Assembly: GCF_030077865.1 (NCBI RefSeq)
Contig: NZ_JASDDP010000008.1
DNA: 64,000 nt
From: Mycoplasma_H phocimorsus
Lineage (GTDB): Bacteria; Bacillota_I; Bacilli_A; Mycoplasmatales; Metamycoplasmataceae
Reading direction: 5' to 3' (one strand)
The notes beneath the pieces are model-generated. The model saw nothing but the letters and a program-made list of their open reading frames with translations. It made no database searches and was not told the DNA's origin. The translations under genes were made by a program, and so were the position numbers. This document shows, one piece after another, positions 42,568 through 54,988 of the stretch; position 1 is the stretch's first letter, and every line of letters begins with the position of its first letter.

Positions 42568-45500
42568 CTAGAAAAAGTTAAATAATTTTCTTTGGTTTGT
42601 GGCTGGCAAATCTTCAAATCCTCCTAATTCTAGGATTCTTTCCTTAACATCTTTACCCATGGAACTACGATCTAAAACATCTTGAATTGATATAAATGGT
42701 GCTTTATCTCTTGCTTCTACAATTGAAACGGCCACTTTTTCACCACATCCTTCTACTGCTGAAAATGGTGGAATAATTGATTTATTTTCTCTGTCAATTT
42801 TTCATTCTGTTGCATTAGATTTTTTAATCGAAACTTTTTCAACTTTATAACCACGACAATATAATTCATATCCTATTTCTAAACCTGTTTTACTTTTTTT
42901 ATCTTTAGAATCCCATCTTCCAGGTTTATTTTCATAAAGTGCTTCAAGAGAAGCAATAGCTTTTTTAATACCGACCTTTCCAAGAGCAAGAGCGTTAATA
43001 TCAAGTTTGTCACCCTTAAATCTTGAAGTATAATAAGTTGCATAATGAACTAATGGATCATATAACTTAGTATAAGCAATTCAGTATGCCATCATTGAAT
43101 ATGCTGCTGCATGTGCTTTAGGAAACATATATTCAATTTTATTCATACTATCAATATAATCCTGATTTATACCGTGTTTTTTTAAAAGAATTTCATCATC
43201 GCTTGAAAGACCCTTACCTTTTCTTACATTTTCCATAATTCTAAATGCTTGTAATTTATCAACATTTTTAGTAACTAAAAAGTCCATTATATCATCACGA
43301 CAGGCAATAGTTTGGCTAAGTTTATAACCTTTTTTTTGCATAAGATCTTGAGCATTATTTTGATAGACATTGGTTCCATGACTAAGCCCTGAAACACGAA
43401 TTAAATCAGCAAATGAGCGCGGTTGTGTTTCCCTTAACATGCTTCTAACAAGTTCTGTACCATATTCAGGCAGACCCATAGCGCCAGTTGTTTCGCCAAG
43501 AATTGTTGCTTCATTAATATTTAATTTTTCAGCTGATCTAAATAAAGAAATTACATCAGGATCATTAAATGGAATTTCCTTAACACTTTTTTGTGTTAGT
43601 TCTTCAATCATTTTTATAGCAGTAGGATCATCGTGTCCTAGTAAATCTAATTTAAGGATAGAGTCATGCAATGCCTTATATTCAAAATGAGTTGTTTTTC
43701 ATTCGTTTTTTTCAGAAGCAGGATAATTAACAGGCGTAAAATCAGTTATATCTTTATCCTTAGGAATAATAATAATTCCTCCAGCATGTTGACCAGTTGT
43801 TTGTTTTACACCAGAAATATTTTTAGCAAAATATTCAATTCATTCTCTCGAAACATCTTTTCCAAAAATTTTAAAAACTTTATTTATTGCCGTTTTATCT
43901 TGAATTTTTGAAATAGTTCCCGCTCTAAATGTATGATACTCGCCAAATATTTCCTTCACTTTTAAATGAACTTGTTTTTGGAAATCGGGTGGAAAATTAA
44001 GGTCAATATCTGGTACTTTCTCAGCATTGAACCCTAAAAATGTTTCAAAAGCAATATTATGGCCATCTGCAACCATTTTTATATTGCATTTAGGGCAATT
44101 TTTGTTTGGAAGATCAAAACCATTTTCATATCTATTGTCTGTATTAAATTCAAAATGCTTACATTTTACACATCTATAATGTGGTTTAAGAGGATTTATA
44201 TCTGTAATTCCGCAAAGCGTAGCCACTATTGAAGAACCAACACTCCCTCTACTTCCAACAATATAACCTGCTTCATTTGTAGATTTTACTAATGATCTAG
44301 AAATTCAATAAATAACAGAAAATCCATGCTCAATAATTGGTTCAATTTCTTGTTTAATTCTTTTTTCTATTTCTTCAGGTAATATATCGCCATAAAGTTC
44401 GTGCGCTCTTTTATAAACATATTCTTTAAGTTTTATGTCTGAATCATCAAACTTAGGAGCAAGTAATTCTGTTTTAACAATTTCAAGATACTCTATTTCC
44501 TTTGCAAGTAAAAAAGTATTATCTACAACAATTTCTTGTATCAATTGACTATTATCTAAAAATTTAAATGCATTTTTCATTTGTTCTGTTGTCATCAAAA
44601 ACTGCTGAGGCATTGCTTCTAAATTAAAATAGTCACTTGATGATCTTAATTTTCTAAAATCAAATAAATAATGAGTATTTCCGCCAATGCCTTGTGAATG
44701 AATTATTACTTTATGAAATTTATGTTCAAATGAATGTGAATATCGCGCATCAGAAACAGCAACTACAATTTTATTAAGTTTTTTGGCTTCTTTTATTAAA
44801 ATATTTAAAGCAAAGTGAATTGTTTTTTCATCAATATCCAAATGAACCAAATCATGAGGAGGAACGATTTCTATATAATCGCACTTTTTAATTTCTTCTA
44901 TTACATCTTGGTATGTACCATGAAATAATGCTTCATATAATGGACTTTTTAATGTGCCGCTTCCTCTTAAAAGTCCTTCATATTTAATTTCGTCTTCAAA
45001 TATAATTGGTGTATTGAAATTTTTTTCATCAATCATCTCAATATTAACTTTTGAAATATATTCATAAAGATGTTTAAGGCCAACTTGATTTTTTGCTACT
45101 AATGATATTTGTTTAATTGATCTCGCATCATGCTTTACTCTTAATTCTTTTTCAATATTTAAAAAATCACTAAGCTTTTTCATATTTTTTTCTCTTGCAA
45201 TTTGCATTGCTCTTTCTCAAACATGAGTTAATACTTCAGCATCATAATCAGCTCTATGAGCTACTGTAGAATCATACTCAACCCCATATTTTTTTGCAAC
45301 TGCTTCAAGTGAAAATTTATTAAGAGTTTTATCTAAATATTTAACAACTTCAATAGAGTCAAAGCAATCATATGGTTCGTAAGGAATATCAAATTGAGCA
45401 AATTTTTCTTTTAAATATGAAGAGTCAAATTTGGCATTATGGGCTACCAAGATTCTTCCTTTTATTATTGAAGCAATCTTAGTTAGTCCTTCTTTTTGTG

Positions 45501-47010
45501 AGGCTGCATTAGCTAACATTTGTGGAGTTATATTAGTTAATTCTTGCGTAAAACTACTTAAGGGAGAAGAGTTTTTTAAGAAAAATTGGTATCTTTCTTT
45601 AATAATTCCATTCTTTACAACAGTCGCACCAAATTCAATAATTTCACCTAAAATTGGTGCTAACATTGTTGTTTCTAAGTCAAATACAACAAATTCATAA
45701 TCAATTAAATTTTTATCGTTACCAGTATAATCTACTAAAAAATCAATGTTTCTTGAAGATATTGAAAGTGAAGTACCATAAATTTTTTTATATTCTGGAT
45801 TCTTTGTTTTTTGAAGAAAAAAGGCCGGAAACCCTTGCACGCTATCAGAATCAAGTAATGCCATTCCAACAATTCCTTTTCTTTCAGATTCTTTACAAAG
45901 AATATCTGCATCCCGTATTCCATCCATAGTAGACATTGTTGATTGTGTGTGCCATTCTATTCTTTTTTCTTGTCCTGATACTAATGGATAAAGATCGGGT
46001 GCATCATAAACTTCCTTCACATTGATTTTTCAAAAATCAGATCCGTATCTATTTAATACTAATTGACCAATAAAAGTATACGTTCCACCTTCAATAATGT
46101 TTTCAACTGGTGTGGGAAATTTATTATTTTGTGAAGCTCAAAAATCAAGAATAGCTGCTTCTTCATAATCTGCAACTTTAACTATTTTTCTAGCTGATAG
46201 TCTTCCAGAAGCCGGCTTTTCTTCAACGGAAAAAACTACTGCATTAAATTTAACTCTTATTGGAGGACGAGAGGGATCATATTCACGAATATCTTTCAAA
46301 CTCATTTCTTCAACTTTATTAGTTAAATTTGAAAATGTATATTTTTTTTGCCATTCATTACGATTGTCACTTTGTTGTGTATTTTCTACTAATTCAGCAA
46401 CAACACCATTTTTAATTGCTAATGCTCTTTCTTTAATTCTTTCTTTTTCTAATTCAAATGAATCTTTAAGTTTGTAATAATCAAAACTTAAGTTTGCAAA
46501 TCCTAAATTTGCAAACTTTTTACAAATTATATTTTCAACATTATGAAGCGATTCAAACTCATTAGGATTTAAATCAAACATTACTTTTCCTTCAAATGTA
46601 ATGTTGAGATTAGAATTTAACTTTTTAATTATTGAAAGGTGGTAATCAATTCTTAAATCAATTAAAAACGCTTTTAATATTGTTATAAAAATATATTTAA
46701 AATTTTCTGTTGTATAGTTTAATTCATCCATTTCAAATTTAGTATAATTTCCAAACTCATCATCAAAAAGAGTTTTATCTTTTTTAATAAATAAGCTAAA
46801 AAGCTTAATATAGTCATTGGCTTTCATCATTTGTTTCATTTTTACTTTACAATAAAGGGTATTTGTTTCACGATTAGAGTAATAAAAAAATTTAGTAAAA
46901 TCATAATTACTAAAATTAATATTTAAATGTTCACCAAGATTATAAATCTTTTGTAATACTGCCCTAGGATTTGCCTTTTCTTTTAATTCAATATCAAATA
47001 TATTTTTCAT
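42568..47010 (-). CDS. polC: DNA polymerase III alpha subunit, PolC type
   Basis: 1480 residues. The main replicase with built-in proofreading. N-terminal and OB-type regions fill about 1-330 (RPPIRVKFNAVVFSVEEK); the PHP domain begins with EWHTQSTMSTMDG and is split by the exonuclease inserted at about 430-600 (FVVFDLETT; final Asp in HRADYDAE). Later come a Cys cluster (CVKCKHF, CPKC), the polymerase core (VPDIDLNFPPDFQ) and helix-hairpin-helix end (ALGKVGIKKAIASLEAL). Many tryptophans are TGA. There is no clear ribosome site before the ATG. whiA and the BI-1-like gene follow in the same direction. Confidence 0.97.
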
Positions 47011-47142
47011 AATTACAATTATATAAAAGACTAGTTTTTAAAACATTTTAATTATTAATATTTAATAATAAATATATATAATATAAAAATTAACATTATA
47101 CAAAGTTGGATACTAATAAATTCAATTAGATTTGGAGGAAAA

Positions 47143-47802
47143 ATGTTTGTAACTCTAGAAGGAATAGATGGAAGCGGGAAATCTACTGTTGGTAGATTAT
47201 TGTTTAAAAAAATACTATCCGAATATCCTAAATTGCGTCCTATTTTTACTAGAGAACCTGGAGGTTTTTCTTCGCCGTCTGCTGAAAAAATTCGGGAAAT
47301 TATTCTTGATGGTAATACTGATATGTCTGACTGAACTGAAGCTATATTATACTCAGCAGCAAGAAGAATTCATCTTGATGGGACTATTTGGCCTGCTTTA
47401 AAAAGTAATAGATTGATTATTTGTGATCGTTATATAGATTCTTTTTATGTTTATCAAGGTTTTGGAAGAGGGCTTGGATATGATAGGGTTAAAAAATTAA
47501 CTGATTTAACTATTGAAAATACAATTCCTGATCTTACACTATATTTTAATTTATCATTTGAGCTTTCTCGCGAAAGAAAATTTAAGGTAGATAAAAAAGA
47601 ATTAAATAGAATGGACTATGAAAAAGAAGAATTTTATAAACGTTTAATTCATGGATATAATATTGTAATTAAAGATAACCCCGAACGTATTCAAGTAATA
47701 GATGCTTCGGCTTCACTTAAAGATGTTGTTGATTCTTGTTTTAAAGCTATTGTAAAACATCCTAAATTCCAACAATTATTGGAGTTACATGAACAATGTT
47801 AA
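47143..47802 (+). CDS. tmk: Thymidylate kinase
   Basis: 219 residues. It converts dTMP to dTDP. The P-loop is GIDGSGKST (7-15), followed by TREPGG and DRYIDSFYVYQG. TTTGGAGG lies 5 bases before ATG. It opens the tmk-holB-rsmI unit; holB overlaps its end by 14 bases. Divergent from polC. Confidence 0.96.
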
Positions 47803-48709
47803 AAATACACTTGATAAAATAATTGCTAGTGGTCAAGTAAGCCACTGCTATATTTTTTATTCTACAAAACAAGTCGATATTGAAAAATGAATGTTATATT
47901 TTTACAATCAATTAAGTAATGATAATATTAAGAAATTGAGTTATGATCAGGTTTTTAATAATTCGGTTTCACTTATAAATTTTCCTAATGAATATTCTGA
48001 AATTAATACGGGAGATAAGGCATACTTAACTGAGTCATTTCAAAAACTATATTTAATGGAAAAAGAAGGAAGCTATAAATACATTTTTATAAAAGACTTT
48101 GATTTAATGAGTAAAGAGGCTATTGGTTATACTTTAAAATTAATTGAAGAGCCACCTGCTTTTTCGCGTATTTTAATCAGCACTAGAAATCTTGAGTTAT
48201 TACCAAAAACAATCCAATCAAGAGGAATAAAGATTAAAATACCTGATTTTATTTCTAAAGAAGAAGAACAGCTTTTAATTAAGGATATTGATTCTAATAT
48301 TGCTTTAATAGTTTTAAAAATATATCAAAATAAAGAACAAATTGCTGCTTTTTTAAAAAAATTTAATGAAGAAAAAATAAAAGAGCTGATTAAAATTTTT
48401 ATTGAATCAACTAAAAATAAATATAAATTAGGATTGTATTTGGAGCAAAACTTAGACTATAAAAGTTGAAAAATTGTTATTGATTTATTGCTTTTATTAT
48501 TAAGAAATGTGATGCTAAAAAATGGAGTGCTTTGAAAAAAATATAAAAACAAATTAAGTAAAGTTAAAAACTTTAATATTAATTTTTTAAATGTATTTGA
48601 AAAAATCAATAAACTAGTTTTTGATTATAAAAAAACAAGGTATTCATCAAATTTTTTTGTATGAAAAGAAGTATTAATAATGGAAATTATGGAGAGTTAT
48701 TATGAATAA
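47789..48709 (+). CDS. holB: DNA polymerase III delta' subunit (clamp loader)
   Basis: 306 residues. It is part of the complex that loads the sliding clamp. The N-terminal part resembles the AAA+ delta' fold (SGQVSHCYIFYST, KYIFIKDFDLMSKEAIGYTLKLIEEPP, ILISTRNLELLPKTIQSRG). The P-loop and zinc site of the tau/gamma type are lacking, as expected for delta'. The ATG at 47789 has TTGGAG 5 bases before it within tmk, and its end overlaps rsmI by 8 bases. Position between tmk and rsmI is the typical Firmicute arrangement. Confidence 0.88.
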
Positions 48710-49364
48710 ATTATATATTGTTCCCACACCAATAGGCAATCTAAAAGATATAACAATTAGGGCTCTTGAAGTTCTTGAAATGGTTGATTATATTGCTTGC
48801 GAAGATACTAGAACTAGCATTAAACTTTTAAATCATTACAATATTAAAAAACCTTTAATTGCTCATCATATTTTTAATGAAAAAAATAGTTCAAGCGGAA
48901 TAATTAATCTTCTTTCTGAAGGAAAAAATGTTGCATTAATATCAGATGCCGGAATGCCTATTATTGCTGATCCTGGTTTTAAATTATTATCTGAAGTAAA
49001 AAAATATAATTATGAATTTGAAATTTTGCCAGGTGCATCAGCATCAATTTTAACTTTTGTATATTCTTCTTTTGGAAATACATATTCATTTTTAGGATTT
49101 TTAGAGGCAAAAACAGGAAAAAGAAAAAATCAATTAAGTTTATTATCTAAAGGAATTTATGTTGCTTTCATTTCTCCATATAAACTAATGGCTACAATTG
49201 CAGATTTTGAAGAAGTTTTTCATGACGATGTTGAAATTTATCTTGTTAAAGAATTAACAAAACTTAATGAAAAGCATTTTTTTGGTACCCCTAAGAAAAT
49301 ATTAGAACAATTAAAAAACTCTTCTTTAAAAGGTGAATTTTCTATTTGTTTTAAAATTAAATAA
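48702..49364 (+). CDS. rsmI: 16S rRNA (cytidine-2'-O) methyltransferase RsmI
   Basis: 220 residues. It methylates C1402 of 16S rRNA. The tetrapyrrole-methylase fold is shown by LYIVPTPIGNLKDITIRA at the start, ACEDTRTS, ALISDAGMPIIADPG and LPGASA. Somewhat shorter than in E. coli (the C-terminal extra domain is missing). Start overlaps holB; GGAG lies 6 bases upstream. Confidence 0.95.
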   Translation: MNKLYIVPTPIGNLKDITIRALEVLEMVDYIACEDTRTSIKLLNHYNIKKPLIAHHIFNEKNSSSGIINLLSEGKNVALISDAGMPIIADPGFKLLSEVKKYNYEFEILPGASASILTFVYSSFGNTYSFLGFLEAKTGKRKNQLSLLSKGIYVAFISPYKLMATIADFEEVFHDDVEIYLVKELTKLNEKHFFGTPKKILEQLKNSSLKGEFSICFKIK

Positions 49365-49378
49365 AATAAAAAACTTAA

Positions 49379-49431
49379 TAACAACTTAAAAATCTAAGAT
49401 AATTAAAGTTTTTTGAGTTGTTTTTTAATAA
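49379..49431 (+). terminator. Possible terminator after rsmI
   Basis: CAACTTAAAAA (49391) pairs with TTTTTTGAGTTG (49412) and is followed by T-rich sequence. The next gene starts only 76 bases after rsmI, so read-through into proS is possible. Confidence 0.45.
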
Positions 49432-49440
49432 AATAATATT

Positions 49441-50871
49441 ATGAAAAAATTAGATAAAATTACTCCACAAAATCAAGATTTTGCTAAATGATATGTGGAT
49501 GTTGTAAAAAATGGTAATTTAATAGATTACGGACTTGTTAAAGGAACAATAATGTTTAAGCCAAATGGATATGGGATTTGGGAAAATATTCAATCTATTT
49601 TAGATAATATATTTAAAAAAAACGGCGTAAGCAATGTTTACCTTCCTATGTTAATACCTCAAAGTCAATTTGCTAAAGAAAAGAATCATATTCAAGGTTT
49701 TAATCCTGAATTGGCTACTATTACAAAAGTTGGAAATAAGCCATTATATGAAGATATATACATTAGACCGACTTCAGAAGTTATTTTTGCTGAGTTATTT
49801 AAAAGAGATATTGATAAAAATAACGAATTGCCTTTAATTTTTAATCAATGAACAAATGTTATTAGATGAGAAAAAACTACTACACCATTTTTAAGAAATT
49901 CAGAATTTTTATGACAAGAAGGGCATACGGTTCATGCCGATCCTCTTGAGGCAAGAAAATTAACAAGGAAAATGTTATTCATTTATGAAAAATTTCTTAA
50001 AGATTACTTAGCCATTCCTTCTATTGCTGGTAAAAAAACTCCTAGAGAAAAGTTTGCTGGAGCATGTTCGACATATACAATTGAGGTTATGACAAAAAAT
50101 GGTCGCGCATTACAATGTGCTACAAGTCATTATTTAGCACAAAATTTTTCAAAACCATATGATATAAAATTTAAAAATAAAGAAAACCAATTTGAATATG
50201 TATATCAAACTTCATGAGGAACTTCAACAAGACTTATTGGAGCAATAATTATGAATCATGGTGATGATCGCGGCATTGTTATTCCGCCTTATGTAGCAAA
50301 AAATCAAATTGATATTTTAACAATTTTTGGCAACAAAAATCCTCAAGTAATTCAAAAGGCTAAACAATTATATAATCAACTTTCTTCAAAGTTTAGGGTA
50401 AGATTAGATGATAGCGATAAACAACCTGGCTTTAAAAGTTCGCAAAGCGAAATTGAGGGGACGCCAATAAGAATTGAAATTGGTCCTAAAGATCTTGAAA
50501 ATGAAACTATTACAGTAGTAAGAAGAGATACTCTTGAAAAAAGTATTGTAAATTTTAATGAAATAAATGCCACTTTTTTTAACAAACTAATGGAAAAAAT
50601 TAATAAAAATTTATACAATAAAGCCGCTGAAAGATTAAATAAAAAATTTGTTTGTGTTAATACATATAATGAATTTAAAGAAAAAATTGCGCAAGGATAT
50701 TTTGTTTCTGCTCCTTTTGATGGTGATGAAATAATCGAAGAACAGATTCAAAATGAAACTGGTGCTTCAGCAAGATGTGTTAAAATTAAACAAAAAATTC
50801 ATAATCTTAAGCCTTGCATTATAACTGGAAACTACACTAAAAAAAGAGTAATTTTTGCAAAAAGTTACTAA
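49441..50871 (+). CDS. proS: Prolyl-tRNA synthetase, archaeal/eukaryote-like type
   Basis: 476 residues. It charges tRNA-Pro. The class II motifs are seen: motif 2 NVIRWEKTTTPFLRNSEFLWQEGHT, and motif 3 GAIIMNHGDDRGIVIPPYVA. It lacks the insertion editing domain of the long bacterial form and has the C-terminal extension (EEQIQNETGASARCVKI) of the short form, usual in mycoplasmas. The ATG at 49441 has no Shine-Dalgarno site. A terminator follows. Confidence 0.96.
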
Positions 50872-50872
50872 A

Positions 50873-50918
50873 ACTGCTACTTGATTGAGAAAAACTCAAT
50901 AAAAGTAGTAATTTTTTT
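50873..50918 (+). terminator. Terminator after proS
   Basis: Long stem ACTGCTACTT.ATTGAG / CTCAAT.AAGTAGT with loop AAAAA, then eight T. Confidence 0.9.
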
Positions 50919-50971
50919 TATTTTTATAATTTTTTCAGTTTTCTTTAGCTATTTGCTTATGGAGGTATAAA

Positions 50972-51319
50972 ATGAATGTAACTGGCAAACTAACATTTGC
51001 AGAAAAACAAAAGCTAATAAAAGATGCATGCCAAATGTATCGACGTTATGGCACGATGATCATTAAAAAGAATTCTGATCGTTTTTCAGTAATTGAACTT
51101 AAAAAGCATTTATCTGAAATAAAAAATGTCAAATTCTTATCAATATTTGATCAAGTGTTAAACTTGTTAAGCCCCACATCTTATTTAATCATCTATAATG
51201 ATTACATTAATCAAAATAGTAAAAAAGATTGAAAAGATATGTATTTTTCTAAAACAACTTATTATAAAAGAAAACATCAGGCAGTTGATGAATTTATTAA
51301 CTGTATGTTTGGATTTTAA
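50972..51319 (+). CDS. Unknown 115-residue protein (MG284/MPN403-like?)
   Basis: Positively charged helical protein (LTFAEKQKLIKDACQMYRRYGT, VIELKKHLSEIKNVKFLSIFDQVLNLL), with no signal peptide. The size and Tyr/Arg-rich N-terminus recall the small conserved mycoplasma family around MG284/MPN403, but this is from memory and unsure. GGAGG lies 8 bases before ATG. The stop is followed at once by the next gene's ATG, so the genes are coupled. Confidence 0.65.
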
Positions 51320-52519
51320 ATGATTGCAAATTATGCAGTAGTCGAAAAAGTTGAAAAATCGCCTGAGTTGGTAGAAGAGTTTACAGGTAGAATTGATAGT
51401 AAAGGAATGGATAAAAATGAGTATTTCAATATAGAAATTAATCCTAAAACAAGAGAATTTTATATTGATATGCTTATTATAGATCGCTATAAAAAAATAG
51501 TAGATCACAACTTTGGTATAAAAGTTTTTATTAATAGAACAAAAACGTTTGAAGAGCAGAATATTAAATTAAAACAACATGATTCGCTAGAAGGATGAGG
51601 CACATATAGAATAACTCAAGATAAGCTTGATTTTAATAAATGAGATAAAGTGTCTGAATTAGTTGTACAAATATATGATCTAGAATCTAATAATAAAAAA
51701 GAGCGCAGTAGTTTTAGCGTTATAAATGAATCTAGAATGAACAACTATAAAAAGGATTTTCAAATTGATACTACTCATGAATTAAAAGTAAAAGTTATTA
51801 AAACTATTAAAATTTATTTATATTATTTTATGGATTATTATTCATATCCAACTAAAGATTTTGGGTATAGTGTAGTAAATATTGCGCCTTCTTTTTCAAT
51901 TGAAAATGCTTTAACAAATAATACAGAATGATTTTCTATATATACAAATAATGAAAATTCAAATAGCTTTTTAAAATATAAATTATTAACTAAACCAAAT
52001 ATGTTAACAAATTTTTTAATTAATAGTGAACTAGCAAATTTAAAGGATATGACGCAGCGAATTAGTGCTGAAAATTGAATTGAAATTGGTAGTTACAAAA
52101 GCACAAAATATGATTATAATTTAAAAACTACAGTTGAAACATTAGATGGTAAAAATGGTTATATTATTCCATATAGTTTTTCAGGTGCATTAACACCTAC
52201 ACTTAATTTTGATGTCGATATTTTTAAAAATATTAATGTTTATTACAAAATAAAAATTGATAAACCCTTATTAGATAAATATAATGGTATTATCAAATTA
52301 AAAACTACAGAAAATAATGATATTAAAAATCCAAATTTTTTAAATAATTTATATGAAATTCAAAAAAAAGAAATTGATGCAATAACTAATAATAGAATTA
52401 CTATGAATTGCCTTAAACAGAAATCAATTTTTATTGAAAAAAGTTTAATAAGTTTTGAAAGCTCAATGAAAAATGATTCAAAAATTATATTAGAGGAAAA
52501 GAAAAATGATAAAGAATAA
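51320..52519 (+). CDS. Unknown 399-residue protein
   Basis: No signal peptide or membrane helix. The composition suggests mostly beta strands with charged loops (YFNIEINPKTREFYIDMLII, FGIKVFINRTKTF, YIIPYSFSGALTPTLNFDVDIF). It follows the small gene without a gap and overlaps the lipoprotein gene by 14 bases. The trio is probably one unit; proteins of this order are kept in M. hominis relatives as far as I recall, but no function is known. Where it resides (cytosol) is inferred from lack of a signal. Confidence 0.65.
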
Positions 52520-52895
52520 ACGCTTAAAAATATTATTTTCGTCTTTGCTTTTTTCCTTTCCTTTTGTTGCTGTAAGTTGTGTTATTTCTAAAGAAAAAAA
52601 TATTGAAACTAATATTGAGCTGGAACAAAGAGTTTATACTCACGAGAATTTATTTCCAAGAATAGAATTGTCGGATTATTATAATGAAATTCGTTATGAT
52701 TCTATTAATGAAACTCCTTATTTTGATAAAGAGTTTTCAAGTAATTTTATTAAAGATTTAATAACTAGATTAAACGTCAGTGATGCCAAAGTTAGATGAC
52801 AAGTTGAAAATATATCAGCAAGAAAAATAAACATTTATATTTCATTATTAATTAATGAAAAAACTTTTAATAAAACATATACTTTTGAATGTTAA
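52506..52895 (+). CDS. Small lipoprotein, 129 residues
   Basis: Signal peptide with lipobox VAVSC (Cys25). The mature part has strand-rich sequence (IRYDSINETPYFDKEF; VRWQVENISARKINIYISLLI) and ends FEC. GAGG lies 9 bases before ATG within the upstream gene. Last of the three-gene unit. No recognised family. Confidence 0.7.
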
Positions 52896-52964
52896 AAAAA
52901 TAATTTAACTATTTAATGATTTTTAACTATTTAAATAATTATTGTTTTTATATATAATAAATTT

Positions 52965-53420
52965 ATGAATAATAAAGAAAAAGATAAAGTTAAAATAAAG
53001 CCATTATTAAAAAAATCATTTAGGGAAGCTAAGGCGATTATATCAAAAGGGAATATGCTAATATTAGCTGTTGGTTTGTTAATTGGTTCTGTATTTGGAG
53101 CAGTTATTAAATCACTTTCAAATGATGTTTTAATGGAGTATATTTTAAAAATAATTGGTAATACAAAGGGATTGGAAGAGTGAACACTTAATGGGGTGCA
53201 TTGGGGAAAATTCTTTTCGGCGCTTTTAACATTTGTTATTGTTTTTCTATTTCTTTTTTTGCTTTTAACTAGTTATATATTTATAAAAACAATAATTTTT
53301 AAAATAAAACAAAAAATTATTAAAGAAAAAAATGTAACTGTTGAACCAGCAAAGCCTACCACAAATGAACTAATTTTAGATGAATTGAAAAAGCTTAACA
53401 GTAATTTAGAAAAGAAATAA
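52965..53420 (+). CDS. mscL: Large-conductance mechanosensitive channel
   Basis: 151 residues. MscL opens under membrane tension to release solutes. The first helix region AKAIISKGNMLILAVGLLIGSVFGAVIKSL matches the MscL pore helix (FxxFxxRGNVxDLAVGVxIG), the second helix FFSALLTFVIVFLFLFLLL its partner, and the charged C-terminal helix NELILDELKKLNSNLEKK its cytoplasmic bundle. Helix-2 loop is short. No ribosome site is visible before the ATG. It lies alone between the unknown cluster and tuf. Confidence 0.85.
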
Positions 53421-53541
53421 AGAAGTAAATTTCAAGTTTCTTTTCTTTTTTTATTGTTCTGAGATTTGGTCGTTCTTCAATTATTTTTTCGTAAAATGTT
53501 TTTTTTGTTAAAATATATAAAGACAAATAAAATAAAAGCAA

Positions 53542-53570
53542 TGGACAGGATATAGTTGAAAGGCTATACT
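53542..53570 (+). promoter_or_regulatory. tuf promoter
   Basis: TGGACA (53542-53547), spacer 17, TATACT (53565-53570): the best sigma-A-type promoter in the window. Confidence 0.8.
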
Positions 53571-53578
53571 TTGGATGG

Positions 53579-53592
53579 TTTAACGCGTTAAA
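53579..53592. promoter_or_regulatory. Perfect palindrome in the tuf leader
   Basis: TTTAACGCGTTAAA, 14 bases, perfectly symmetric, 9 bases after the -10 box and so at the expected transcription start. CpG-rich core in very AT-rich DNA. Candidate operator; no known regulator is assigned. Confidence 0.35.
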
Positions 53593-53627
53593 ACATACAA
53601 ACATTATTTTTAATGAAAGGAAATAAA

Positions 53628-54812
53628 ATGGCAAAAATAGATTTTGACCGTAGTAAAGAGCACGTTAATATTGGGACAATTGGTCACGTTGACCACGGAA
53701 AAACAACATTAACAGCTGCTATTGCTACAGTATTAGCAAAAAAAGGATTATCAGAAGCCAAAGACTATGCTTCAATTGATAATGCCCCTGAAGAAAAAGC
53801 ACGTGGAATTACAATTAATACATCACACATCGAATATGAAACAGAAAAAAGACACTACGCACACGTAGACTGTCCTGGTCACGCTGACTATGTTAAAAAC
53901 ATGATTACAGGTGCTGCACAAATGGATGGTGGTATCTTAGTTGTTGCTGCAACAGATGGGCCAATGCCTCAAACAAGAGAACACATCTTGCTTTCAAAAC
54001 AAGTTGGAGTTCCTAAAATGGTTGTTTTCTTAAACAAAGTAGACATGCTTCAAGATGAAGAAATGATTTTATTAGTTGAAGAAGAAATTAGAGACTTATT
54101 GACAGAATATGGATTTGATGGTAAAAATACACCTATTATTCAAGGTTCAGCTCTTAAAGCTCTTAACGGAGACCCTGCATATGAAGAAAAAGTTATGGAA
54201 CTTATGGATGCAGTTGACTCATGAATTGATACACCAGTTAAAGAAATGGACAAACCATTCTTACTAGCTGTTGAAGACGTTTTCACAATTACAGGACGTG
54301 GAACTGTTGCTACAGGTAGAGTTGAACGTGGTGTTTTAAACTTAAATGAAGAAGTTGAAATTGTTGGTTTAAAACCAACTAAAAAAACTGTTGTTACAGG
54401 AATTGAAATGTTCCGTAAAAACCTTAAACAAGCTATCGCCGGAGATAACGCTGGATTATTATTAAGAGGTGTTAACCGTGATGATATTGAACGTGGACAA
54501 GTTTTAGCAAAACCTAAATCAATTATTCCTCACACAACATTTGAAGCTGCTATTTATGCACTTAAAAAAGAAGAAGGGGGACGTCACACACCTTTCTTCC
54601 AAAACTACAAACCACAATTCTATTTCAGAACAACTGATGTAACAGGTGGAGTTAAATTTCAAGGTGGACGTGAAATGGTTATGCCTGGTGACAACGTAGA
54701 CTTAACTGTTGAATTAATTGCTCCTATTGCTGTTGAAGAAGGTACAAAGTTCTCAATCCGTGAAGGTGGTAGAACTGTTGGTGCTGGTACAGTAACAAAA
54801 ATTCTTAAATAA
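53628..54812 (+). CDS. tuf: Elongation factor Tu
   Basis: 394 residues. It brings aminoacyl-tRNA to the ribosome. GHVDHGKT (19-26), the switch RGITIN, DCPGHADY and NKVD are present, and domains II and III follow to the typical GRTVGAGTVTKILK. The start has GAAAGGA 7 bases upstream; earlier ATGs lack a ribosome site. Strong promoter and terminator show a single-gene unit. EF-Tu is also found on the surface of mycoplasmas. Confidence 0.98.
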
Positions 54813-54827
54813 GAATACTATAAATAG

Positions 54828-54851
54828 AAAATTGCCTTTGGGTGATTTTTT
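54828..54851 (+). terminator. tuf terminator
   Basis: Stem AAAATTGCC / GGTGATTTT (two G-T pairs), loop TTTG, then T run. Confidence 0.75.
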
Positions 54852-54988
54852 ATTTATACTTTTATTATTTAAATTAATAAAATATTTTATAAAAGATAAA
54901 ATAAATAATTTAAAACGGTGTTACAAATCAATTAAGTTTTTAACTTTTTTTATATAATTAAAAAATAATAAAATTATAAGGAGAAATT

